Source: a bacterium (GTDB lineage: Bacteria; Pseudomonadota; Alphaproteobacteria; Rhizobiales; Xanthobacteraceae). Taken from it: 5,047 bases of DNA. Each line of letters starts with the position of its first letter. Within the stretch, counting starts at the first letter, position 1. The stretch spans positions 1 through 5,047 of the forward strand of contig JAQSDT010000255.1 in assembly GCA_029946075.1 (NCBI GenBank), in the 5' to 3' direction. Below the pieces are notes generated by a model. That model had not been told where the DNA came from and did not search any database. It saw only the letters and a list, made by a program, of their open reading frames with translations. Positions 1 through 5,047 of the stretch are shown in pieces. The translations under genes and the position numbers were made by a program.

Positions 1-465
1 ACGGGCCTCACCATTGCCGGGCTGTGGGTGCTCGGCGTGCTTGCCGAAATCGTCGTATTCGCGCTGTCACCGCGCTTCACGCTGGCGCCGGCGATGCTGG
101 TGGTGATCGGCGCGCTCAGCGCCGTCGTGCGCTGGGTGATCACGGCGCAGGAACCGTCGGTCGCGGTGCTGGCGGTGGTGCAGCTCGCCCACGGTCTGAC
201 CTATGGCGTCACCCAGGTCGGCACCATGGGACTCCTGGTACGGCACGTGCCCGTGCATGTGATGGCGCGGGGGCAGGGTTATCTGGCGGCCTGCGGCGGC
301 ATGGTGTCGTGCGCCGCGTCGATCCTGTCCGGCGTGGTCTATGCGGCGTACGGACCGGGCGTCTACTACATGATGGCCGCCATGGCACTGGTGGCGGCTA
401 TCGTGATGTGGCTGGCGCGGCACAGGCTCGCGCATCAGCCCCACAAGGCAGCTTCCGGCGGATAG
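1..465 (+). CDS. MFS transporter, HcaT / MFS_1_like type (3' part only)
   Basis: This is the C-terminal part of an integral inner-membrane transporter. The reading frame is open from base 1 to a TAG at 463-465, giving 154 visible residues; the start lies outside the window. The translation is almost entirely hydrophobic and falls into about five membrane segments: roughly residues 1-23, 37-56, 62-86, 96-122 and 126-146. Short charged or Pro-rich loops separate them, and the tail is short, basic and His-rich. The stretch RWVITA...VVQLAHGLTYGVTQVGTMGLL resembles the RW...Q.LH..TF segment of the 3-phenylpropionate transporter HcaT and related nucleoside:H+ symporter-like MFS proteins. That supports the family but not a substrate. 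Its last 31 bp overlap the 3' end of the convergent epimerase gene. The membrane-protein call is secure; the subfamily is recognised from memory and the substrate is unknown. Confidence 0.85.
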   Translation, partial: TGLTIAGLWVLGVLAEIVVFALSPRFTLAPAMLVVIGALSAVVRWVITAQEPSVAVLAVVQLAHGLTYGVTQVGTMGLLVRHVPVHVMARGQGYLAACGGMVSCAASILSGVVYAAYGPGVYYMMAAMALVAAIVMWLARHRLAHQPHKAASGG

Positions 466-1478
466 ACCAGACTGCCGTCGTAACGCAGTCCGTCATCGCG
501 ATCCTTTGCCAGCAGCAGCGGGCCGTCGAGGTCGACAAAGCGGGCCTGCGGCGCCAGCAGCATGGCGGGGGCCATCGCCAGCGAGGTTGCGACCATGCAG
601 CCGACCATGATCTCGAAACCGAGCGCATGGGCGGCGTCCGCCATCGCCATCGCCTCCGTCAATCCACCGGTCTTGTCGAGCTTGATGTTGACGGCGTCGT
701 AGCGCTCGCGAAGCCCCTTGAGCGAGGCGCGGTCGTGCACGCTTTCGTCGGCGCAGACCGCGATCGGCCGCCGGACACGGGCCAGCGCTTCGTCGCGGCC
801 GGCGGGCAGCGGCTGCTCGACCAGCGTCACGCCGGCCTGCGCGCAGGCTGCGAGGTTCTGTTCGAGATTGTCCGGTGTCCAGGCTTCGTTCGCATCGACG
901 ATCAGCTCTGATTCGGGGGCGGCCTTGCGCACCGCCGCGATTCGCTCGCCATCGCCGTCGCCGCCGAGCTTGATCTTCAGCAGCGGCCGGCGTGCCGCCC
1001 TGGCGGTCGCCGACGCCATCACGTCGGGCGTACCGAGTGAGATCGTGTAGGCGGTGGTGCAGGGCCGCGGTTCTGGCCGGCCGAGCAGGGTCCAGATCCG
1101 CTGGCCGGCGATCCTGGCTTCGAGGTCCATGAGCGCGCAGTCCAGCGCGTTGCGGGCGGCGCCGGCCGGCATCGCGGCCTGCAGGGCCATCCGATCCAGC
1201 CCCCTGGCCAGCGGTTCCTGCATCGCCCTGAGGGCCTCCAGCGTGGCTTCCGGCGTTTCGCCGTAGCGCGGATAGGGCACGCACTCGCCACGGCCCCGAT
1301 GGCCGCCCTGGCTGACCGTGGCTACCACCGTTGCAGCTTCGGTCTTGGCGCCCCGGCTGATTGTGAAGGAGCCCGCGATCGGCCAGCGTTCGATGGCCAC
1401 TTCAAGTTTTCGGGATCGGCTGGAAGTCGTTTTGAAATCTGGCAATTTCTGAACCGTGTGCTTGCTCGCTGCTACCAA
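435..1478 (-). CDS. Dipeptide epimerase (L-Ala-D/L-Glu epimerase type), enolase superfamily
   Basis: This is a cytosolic Mg-dependent enzyme of the mandelate racemase/muconate-lactonizing branch. The family epimerises the alpha carbon of dipeptides such as L-Ala-D-Glu released from murein. The N-terminal capping domain covers about residues 25-125 (IERWPIAGSFTISRG, GRGECVPYPRYGE, PAGAARNALDCALMDLEA), closely like E. coli YcjG. The barrel domain carries the catalytic Lys pair KIK (168-170), metal ligands D195 (DANEAW), E221 (VEQPL) and D244 (CADES), the opposite-face Lys K266 (NIKLDKTGG), and the DLD motif at 316-318 that dipeptide epimerases use to hold the substrate ammonium. All key residues are present. 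The start is uncertain. TTG at 1478 directly follows an in-frame TAA and is the longest option; TTG at 1445 (336 aa) and GTG at 1400 (321 aa, E. coli length) are alternatives, and none has a clear Shine-Dalgarno. Alignment with YcjG puts the true N-terminus near residues 20-27. It could instead be an N-acetyl-D-Glu racemase (DgcA-like); no DgcN partner is visible. Confidence 0.9.
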   Translation of the reverse strand: MVAASKHTVQKLPDFKTTSSRSRKLEVAIERWPIAGSFTISRGAKTEAATVVATVSQGGHRGRGECVPYPRYGETPEATLEALRAMQEPLARGLDRMALQAAMPAGAARNALDCALMDLEARIAGQRIWTLLGRPEPRPCTTAYTISLGTPDVMASATARAARRPLLKIKLGGDGDGERIAAVRKAAPESELIVDANEAWTPDNLEQNLAACAQAGVTLVEQPLPAGRDEALARVRRPIAVCADESVHDRASLKGLRERYDAVNIKLDKTGGLTEAMAMADAAHALGFEIMVGCMVATSLAMAPAMLLAPQARFVDLDGPLLLAKDRDDGLRYDGSLVYPPEAALWG

Positions 1479-1491
1479 TTATGGCTGGTTA

Positions 1492-1540
1492 GAGCATGAT
1501 CCGGAAAAGTGGGCACCGGTTTTCCGAACAGATCATGATC
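1492..1540. repeat. Dispersed Bradyrhizobium-type palindromic repeat
   Basis: This 49-bp imperfect palindrome has outer arms GAGCATGATC (1492-1501) and GATCATGATC (1531-1540), which pair at 9 of 10 positions. The inner arms are CGGAAAA (1502-1508) and TTTTCCG (1520-1526), with an AACA bulge. I recognise this as an element scattered through intergenic regions of Bradyrhizobium and relatives. Here it lies 13 bp upstream of the most distal epimerase start and about 110 bp upstream of mlaE, so it could form a hairpin in a leader transcript of either gene. Its role is unknown. Confidence 0.75.
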
Positions 1541-1552
1541 AATTAATAAGAA

Positions 1553-1583
1553 CCAGATCATGATTCATCGGATCATGATCTGG
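1553..1583. repeat. Perfect 12-bp inverted repeat with 7-nt loop
   Basis: CCAGATCATGAT (1553-1564) and ATCATGATCTGG (1572-1583) are exact reverse complements around the 7-nt spacer TCATCGG. The core ATCATGATC echoes the arms of the neighbouring dispersed repeat at 1492-1540, so this may be a degraded or second copy of that element. A dyad operator for a dimeric regulator of mlaE, which starts 65 bp downstream, is also possible. Not followed by a T-tract on the plus strand, so an intrinsic terminator is unlikely. Confidence 0.6.
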
Positions 1584-1648
1584 AACAGATTCGACAAGCC
1601 GACGGTGCGGGGCGGAACCCTACGCGTTTCGCATCGTTCGGCCGGGGG

Positions 1649-2791
1649 ATGGGCATTGTGAGCGGCGAGCCGACACTGGAGCGGATAGCCAGCGGGAACG
1701 GGCTGGCGCTGTGCGCGGCTGGCTCGTGGACGGCCCGCTTTGCGCCCGTGCTGGAGAAGATGGTCGCCGATGCCGAGAAGCTCGGCGGCAGCCGGCCGAA
1801 TATTTTCATCGATGTCTCGCAGGTGTCGAAGCTGGATACGTTCGGCGCCTGGCTGATCGAGCGGCTCCGCCGCAGCCTGACCCAGGGCGGCGTCGAGGCC
1901 AAGATCGCCGGCCTCTCCGCGAATTATTCGACGCTGGTCGACGAGGTGCGGCGGGTGAAGGCCGAGCCGATCGTCGAAACCAATCCGATCACGATCACGG
2001 GCATGCTGGAGCAGATCGGCCGCAGCGTGGCCGGCGTCGGCGGCACGCTGATCGGGCTGGTCGACATGCTGGGCGCGGTGCTGGCCGCCGCCGGCCGCGT
2101 CTTCATTCGCCCGCGCGGTTTCCGCCTGACTTCCACCATTCACCACCTGGAGCAGGTGTGCTGGCGAGCAGTGCCGATCGTGGTGCTGATCACGTTCCTG
2201 ATCGGCTGCATCATCTCGCAGCAGGGCATCTTCCACTTCCGCAAATTCGGCGCCGACATCTTCGTGGTCGACATGCTGGGCGTGCTGGTGCTGCGCGAGA
2301 TCGGCGTGCTGCTTGTGGCGATCATGGTGGCGGGCCGCTCGGGCTCGGCCTACACCGCCGAACTCGGCTCGATGAAGATGCGCGAGGAGATCGACGCGCT
2401 GCGCACCATGGGCTTCGACCCGATCGAGGTTTTGATCCTGCCGCGCATGCTGGCGCTGGTGCTGGCGCTGCCGATCCTGGCGTTCCTCGGCGCGATGGCC
2501 GCGCTGTATGGCGGCGGCCTCGTGGCGTGGCTCTATGGCGGCGTCGATCCCGAGGCGTTCCTGCTGCGATTGCGCGACGCCATTTCGATCGACCATTTCG
2601 TCGTCGGCCTGATCAAGGCGCCTGTCATGGCGGCGGTGATCGGCATCGTCGCCTGCGTCGAGGGGCTGGCCGTGCAGGGCAGCGCGGAATCGCTGGGACA
2701 GCACACCACCTCCTCGGTGGTGAAGGGAATCTTCTTCGTCATCGTCATGGATGGCGTATTCGCCATCTTCTTCGCTGCGATCGGAATGTGA
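1649..2791 (+). CDS. mlaE: STAS-MlaE fusion: ABC lipid-transporter permease
   Basis: This is the inner-membrane permease of an MCE-type ABC transporter, which moves phospholipids or other hydrophobic substrates between the inner membrane and the MCE ring. Residues about 12-110 form a STAS domain with the motif DVSQVSKLDTFGAWL (55-69). The D-T-x-G there corresponds to the MlaB region that contacts the ATPase. Residues about 130-380 are the MlaE fold: an amphipathic entry helix, then membrane segments near 173-192, 208-229, 266-297, 317-338 and 360-379. The MlaE signature is clear: GRSGSAYTAELGSM (229-242), the coupling segment EEIDALRTMGFDP (246-258), and KAPV...GLAVQGSAESLG. At 380 aa it is about 120 longer than stand-alone MlaE because of the STAS module. 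The start is ATG 1649, in frame with GTG 1658; the GGGG at 1645-1648 sits too close to the ATG and suits the GTG better, so 377 aa is possible. It is first in an operon with the ATPase and MCE genes. Confidence 0.93.
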   Translation: MGIVSGEPTLERIASGNGLALCAAGSWTARFAPVLEKMVADAEKLGGSRPNIFIDVSQVSKLDTFGAWLIERLRRSLTQGGVEAKIAGLSANYSTLVDEVRRVKAEPIVETNPITITGMLEQIGRSVAGVGGTLIGLVDMLGAVLAAAGRVFIRPRGFRLTSTIHHLEQVCWRAVPIVVLITFLIGCIISQQGIFHFRKFGADIFVVDMLGVLVLREIGVLLVAIMVAGRSGSAYTAELGSMKMREEIDALRTMGFDPIEVLILPRMLALVLALPILAFLGAMAALYGGGLVAWLYGGVDPEAFLLRLRDAISIDHFVVGLIKAPVMAAVIGIVACVEGLAVQGSAESLGQHTTSSVVKGIFFVIVMDGVFAIFFAAIGM

Positions 2792-2793
2792 GC

Positions 2794-3564
2794 ATGATCG
2801 GCGAGACGACCGACCCCATCATCCGCGTGCGCGACATCACCGTGCAGTTCGGCAAGACGCGGATCCTCGACGGCCTCAACCTCGACGTCAAACGCGGCGA
2901 GATTCTCGGCTTCGTTGGCCCGTCTGGCGCCGGCAAATCGGTGCTGACGCGTACCATCATCGGTCTCGTGCCGAAGGTCGCCGGCCGTATCGAAGTGTTC
3001 GGCGTCGACCTCGACGCGGCCAACGCGGCCGAGCGCCGCGGCGTCGAGCGCCGCTGGGGCATTCTGTTTCAGCAGGGCGCGCTGTTCTCCTCGCTGACGG
3101 TGCGGCAGAACATCCAGTTTCCGGTGCGCGAATATCTCAACGTCTCGCAGCGCCTGCTCGACGAGATCATGATCGCCAAGCTCGGCATGGTGGGCCTCAA
3201 GCCCGAGGTCGCCGATCGCTATCCGTCGGAACTCTCGGGCGGCATGATCAAGCGCGTGGCGCTGGCGCGGGCGCTCGCGCTCGACCCCGAACTGGTGTTC
3301 CTGGACGAGCCGACCTCGGGCCTCGATCCGATCGGCGCCGGCGACTTCGACGACCTCGTGCGTACCCTGCAGCGCACTTTGGGCCTGACCGTTTTCATGG
3401 TAACCCACGACCTCGACAGCCTTTATACGGCCTGTGACCGGATCGCCGTTTTAGGGAACGGTAAGATCATTGCTGCAGGATCGATTGCCGACATGCAGGC
3501 TTCTCAACATCCCTGGCTGAAGCAATATTTCCACGGCAAGCGCGCCCGCGCTGTCATAGTCTGA
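2794..3564 (+). CDS. mlaF: MlaF-type ABC ATPase
   Basis: This is the cytoplasmic ATPase that drives the MlaE permease of the operon. At 256 aa it has the usual length and a full set of nucleotide-binding motifs: Walker A GPSGAGKS (42-49), Q-loop in ILFQQGALFSSLTV (90-103), signature LSGGM (147-151), Walker B with catalytic Glu VFLDEPTSGLDP (168-179) and switch His in VTHDLD (203-208). QQGALFSSLTV and the LSGGM(I/R)KRVALARA form are characteristic of the MlaF/MKL branch, which supports lipid transport over generic import. ATG 2794 is chosen because GGA at 2783-2785 lies at good Shine-Dalgarno spacing. The in-frame GTG at 2788 overlaps the mlaE stop (GTGA) and would add two residues. Either start implies translational coupling to mlaE. 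The C-terminal tail (HPWLKQYFHGKRARA) is the short basic extension typical of the family. The same frame is open far upstream to 1711, but that part is out of frame with mlaE and is not coding. Confidence 0.95.
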   Translation: MIGETTDPIIRVRDITVQFGKTRILDGLNLDVKRGEILGFVGPSGAGKSVLTRTIIGLVPKVAGRIEVFGVDLDAANAAERRGVERRWGILFQQGALFSSLTVRQNIQFPVREYLNVSQRLLDEIMIAKLGMVGLKPEVADRYPSELSGGMIKRVALARALALDPELVFLDEPTSGLDPIGAGDFDDLVRTLQRTLGLTVFMVTHDLDSLYTACDRIAVLGNGKIIAAGSIADMQASQHPWLKQYFHGKRARAVIV

Positions 3565-3568
3565 ATTC

Positions 3569-3572
3569 GGAG
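3569..3572 (+). promoter_or_regulatory. Probable ribosome binding site of the MCE gene
   Basis: GGAG lies 11 nt before ATG 3584 in the 19-nt gap after the mlaF stop. It is the only purine-rich Shine-Dalgarno candidate of note in that gap and supports the ATG start. The spacing is a little long. Confidence 0.45.
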
Positions 3573-3583
3573 TATCTCGAGTA

Positions 3584-4504
3584 ATGGAAACGCGGGCGAA
3601 CTACGTCCTGATCGGAGCCTTCACGCTGGCGGTGATCGCGGCGGCGTTCGGCTTCGTTCTGTGGTTCCAGAGCCTGCACACCACCAAGCAGCGCAGCCCG
3701 ATCCGCGTCGTGTTCGAAGGCCCGGCTTCCGGTCTTCGGAACGGCGGCAGCGTCAATTTTAACGGTATCAGGATAGGGGAAGTCATCTCCGTCAAGCTCG
3801 ACAATCCGCGGCGCGTGGTCGCACTGGCGATGGTCGAGAACAACGCCCCGATCCGCAAGGACACTCTGGTCGGCCTCGAATTCCAGGGCCTGACGGGCGT
3901 GGCCGCGATCTCGCTGAAGGGCGGCGAGGAATCTGCCCCTCCGGTGCCGCTCGACGAGGACGGCGTACCGGTGCTGACCGCGGACCCCAGCGCGCTGCAG
4001 GACGTCACCGAGTCCATTCGCGCAACCCTGCAGAACGTCAACCGGATCGTCGCCGACAATCAGGAGTCCGTGAAGAACTCGCTGCGGAACCTCGAGACCT
4101 TCACCGGCGCACTCGCGCGCAACTCCGAGAAGATCGACAACGTCATGGCCCGCGTCGACGGTGTGATGGGCAAGGCCGACGGCCTGATGGTCGGCCTCAA
4201 CACGATTGCGGGCGGCGCCTCCGGCGGCGAACTCAATCTGATGGTGAAGGCGATCAAGGAACTGGCCGACGATCTGGACAAGCGCACCGGTGCGCTGATT
4301 TCCGACGGCCGCCGCACGCTCGCCGACATCAGCCGCGCCGTGAACAATTTCGACCGCAACCCGAGCCGTGTGATTTTTGGCGGCAGCAACAACGCGGCGC
4401 CGGCAGCAGAAGCTGCTCCGCAGCCGGCACCTGCAAGGCCGGCGCCCGCTGCAGCAAGGCCGCCGGCCGCTGCCGCCGCACCGAGCGGGCAGAAGCGGCC
4501 GTAG
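3584..4504 (+). CDS. mlaD: MlaD/MCE-domain protein, membrane-anchored lipid-binding subunit
   Basis: This is the periplasmic substrate-binding subunit. MCE domains form a hexameric ring on top of MlaE that passes lipids through a hydrophobic pore. Residues about 7-29 are a single N-terminal transmembrane anchor (YVLIGAFTLAVIAAAFGFVLWF). The MCE domain follows at about 38-116, with the typical VVFEGPASGLRNGGSVNFNG, RIGEV and GLTGVAAISLKGG elements. Residues about 135-255 are predominantly helical with heptad-like spacing, as expected for the extended needle or coiled-coil part of longer MCE proteins. From about 270 to the end the chain becomes a low-complexity Ala/Pro tail. At 306 aa it is longer than E. 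coli MlaD (about 180 aa) and nearer to other alphaproteobacterial single-MCE proteins. It is last in the mlaE-mlaF-mlaD operon. No auxiliary lipoprotein gene follows; a repeat hairpin begins 5 bp after the stop. Confidence 0.93.
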   Translation: METRANYVLIGAFTLAVIAAAFGFVLWFQSLHTTKQRSPIRVVFEGPASGLRNGGSVNFNGIRIGEVISVKLDNPRRVVALAMVENNAPIRKDTLVGLEFQGLTGVAAISLKGGEESAPPVPLDEDGVPVLTADPSALQDVTESIRATLQNVNRIVADNQESVKNSLRNLETFTGALARNSEKIDNVMARVDGVMGKADGLMVGLNTIAGGASGGELNLMVKAIKELADDLDKRTGALISDGRRTLADISRAVNNFDRNPSRVIFGGSNNAAPAAEAAPQPAPARPAPAAARPPAAAAAPSGQKRP

Positions 4505-4509
4505 TTGTA

Positions 4510-4536
4510 GGGCGGATTCGCGAAGCGTAATCCGCC
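4510..4536 (+). repeat. 27-bp hairpin repeat, copy 1
   Basis: The stem arms GGCGGATT (4511-4518) and AATCCGCC (4529-4536) enclose CGC-GAA-GCG-T, which extends the stem. It matches copy 2 (4691-4717, opposite orientation) at 26 of 27 positions; the difference is C versus A after GGATT. I recognise it as a common dispersed element of Bradyrhizobium-type genomes. It begins 5 bp after the mlaD stop, so its RNA hairpin would cap the operon transcript and could protect the 3' end or slow polymerase. There is no T-tract, so it is not a classical terminator. Confidence 0.8.
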
Positions 4537-4690
4537 ACGGCCTGCCAGAAAATCAAATCGTCATAACTCGGCTGTCGCTCGATCGGTGACCCATCACCCT
4601 TGTAGATTTCGATCTCACTCAGCATGCCGCTGACGACGTGCAACAACACGTTGACCCGAGGTCCTCGGCCCGGACCGGCTTCCTGATCGC
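4537..4690 (-). pseudogene. Probable C-terminal remnant of a small gene, trapped between repeats
   Basis: On the minus strand, the frame through 4649 reads like real protein for about 45 residues: VNVLLHVVSGMLSEIEIYK, then GDGSPIERQPSYDDLIFW. It has a regular alternating strand pattern and an acidic, aromatic-rich tail. It resembles, from memory only, the C-terminal end of small uncharacterised (DUF6984-like) proteins with an LLHVV.G.L.ELEIY motif. It has no proper start: upstream the frame runs into repeat copy 2 and meets TAG within it. Downstream it enters repeat copy 1 and reads on into antisense of mlaD, so its native stop is gone. Base composition is visibly lower in GC than the flanking genes. 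I infer a dead fragment bounded by repeat insertions; a chance open frame remains possible. Confidence 0.4.
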
Positions 4691-4717
4691 GGCGGATTAC
4701 GCTTCGCTAATCCGCCC
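4691..4717 (-). repeat. 27-bp hairpin repeat, copy 2 (inverted)
   Basis: This is the reverse complement of the element at 4510-4536 with one mismatch, again with GGCGGATT / AATCCGCC arms and a GCTTCGC centre. The two copies face each other across 154 bp, so single-stranded DNA or RNA of this region could also fold into one long stem with a 154-nt loop. Confidence 0.8.
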
Positions 4718-4729
4718 AACGATTGGTTG

Positions 4730-4767
4730 CTCAATAAAACAAAACGGAGGCCGCGAGGCCTCCGTTT
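4730..4767 (-). terminator. Intrinsic terminator of the minus-strand gene ending at 4790
   Basis: A perfect 11-bp stem, AAACGGAGGCC (4742-4752) with GGCCTCCGTTT (4757-4767), closes a 4-nt GCGA loop. Read on the minus strand it is followed by a T-rich run, TTTTGTTTTATTG. It lies 22 bp past the TAA of the minus-strand gene. On the plus strand only TTT follows the GC stem, so it may also act weakly on transcripts from the mla operon. Confidence 0.88.
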
Positions 4768-4789
4768 GCATTCGGTATAGGTGTCGACC

Positions 4790-5047
4790 TTATCCCAGCC
4801 GTCCTGCCGCGTGGGCGAGCAGGGTGTAGACGAGGCCGGTCTCCGAGGTGAGGTGACCGCGCAGCGCCTGCGGGCCACGATCGTCGCGGGCGACTTCGTC
4901 GAGCAGCCGTTCGAACTCGGCGATGTAGCGGTCGACCGTCTGCTTGAAGCCGCGGTCGGCGCGATACTTGCGGGCGACCTCGTCGAACGCCTTCTGGCCG
5001 GCAGGCGTATAGAGCCGCTTGGTGAAGGCCTTGCTCTCACCGCGCTG
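4790..5047 (-). CDS. Hypothetical protein, C-terminal 85 residues
   Basis: The minus-strand frame entering at 5047 is open for 85 codons to TAA at 4790-4792; the start is outside the window. The peptide is charged and helical: KAFTKRLYTPAGQKAFDEVA, then a segment with FKQTVDRYIAEFERLLDEVA, and it ends LTSETGLVYTLLAHAAGRLG. It has no membrane segment and no catalytic motif that I can name. The VDRYIAEFERLLDEVARDD part looks amphipathic and could be a short coiled coil. Codon use is strongly GC3-biased like the neighbouring real genes, and a strong terminator sits just past the stop, so I am confident it is coding. The sequence feels familiar as a conserved Bradyrhizobium hypothetical protein, but I cannot assign a function. 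Confidence 0.8.
   Translation of the reverse strand, partial: QRGESKAFTKRLYTPAGQKAFDEVARKYRADRGFKQTVDRYIAEFERLLDEVARDDRGPQALRGHLTSETGLVYTLLAHAAGRLG

Noticed and set aside
24..911. Long plus-strand open frame (295 codons)
   Set aside because: It runs across the transporter and antisense to the epimerase. Its translation is Arg/Gly/His-rich nonsense typical of a shifted frame in high-GC DNA, while both overlapped genes have clear family motifs.
1492..1583. Possible CRISPR or tandem regulatory array because of repeated ATCATGATC
   Set aside because: The repeats are palindromic, unevenly spaced and few, with no constant spacer length and no cas genes. Dispersed palindromes explain them better.
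1565..2704. 379-codon minus-strand open frame opposite mlaE
   Set aside because: The translation is dominated by His, Gln, Arg and Asp with no fold-like pattern. It is the antisense shadow of the GC-biased mlaE gene.
1711..2787. Upstream extension of the mlaF frame, suggesting a 617-residue protein
   Set aside because: The part before 2788 is the +1-type shadow of mlaE (Arg/Gly-rich). ABC ATPase similarity begins only after ATG 2794, where a GGA ribosome-binding sequence and normal length fit MlaF.
4638..4829. Short plus-strand open frame across repeat copy 2 and the terminator
   Set aside because: It passes through the repeat and the terminator stem, has no ribosome-binding site and no coherent protein pattern. 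Part of it is the known translation of the repeat itself.
4615..5040. 141-codon minus-strand open frame over the right end
   Set aside because: It is a different frame from the one with coherent amphipathic helices and GC3 bias that ends at 4790, and it reads through the terminator. It is a Ser/Arg/Pro-rich shadow.

Overview
The window looks like chromosomal DNA from a Bradyrhizobium/Rhodopseudomonas-type alphaproteobacterium (Nitrobacteraceae). This rests on the high GC content with strongly GC-biased third positions, and on two dispersed palindromes I recognise from these genomes. One is a GAGCATGATC...GGAAAA / TTTTCCG...GATCATGATC element near 1.5 kb. The other is a GGCGGATT...GCGAAGCG...AATCCGCC element, present twice near 4.5 and 4.7 kb. 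The taxonomic call is from recognition, not from a search.

Layout. (i) 1-465, plus strand: the 3' end of a major-facilitator transporter of the HcaT-like (MFS_1_like) type. (ii) 435-1478, minus strand: a complete enolase-superfamily dipeptide epimerase (L-Ala-D/L-Glu epimerase type). It converges on the transporter and overlaps it tail-to-tail by 31 bp. (iii) 1479-1648: a non-coding interval between divergent genes that holds the dispersed palindrome and a second, perfect 12-bp inverted repeat. (iv) 1649-4504, plus strand: a compact three-gene MCE/Mla-type lipid-transport operon, made of a STAS-MlaE fusion permease, an MlaF ATPase and an MlaD/MCE protein. Translation is probably coupled at the first junction, and there is a 19-nt gap at the second. 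(v) 4505-4789: an intergenic region with two inverted copies of a 27-bp hairpin repeat. Between them lies what looks like the C-terminal remnant of a small minus-strand gene, followed by a strong terminator. (vi) 4790-5047, minus strand: the last 85 codons of an unrecognised gene that uses that terminator.

How the genes work together. The three operon genes encode an inner-membrane ABC machine: MlaE is the membrane dimer, MlaF powers it, and MlaD holds the lipid-binding MCE ring in the periplasm. The STAS regulatory module, a separate protein (MlaB) in E. coli, is here the N-terminal domain of the permease. Neither a periplasmic carrier (MlaC) nor a PqiC-like auxiliary lipoprotein follows within the window. 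The epimerase and the MFS transporter could both act on peptidoglycan-derived or amino-acid compounds, but only their adjacency suggests this.

I found no convincing sign of a new system. The window is mostly ordinary housekeeping DNA. The most unusual part is the repeat-bounded gene remnant at 4510-4717.
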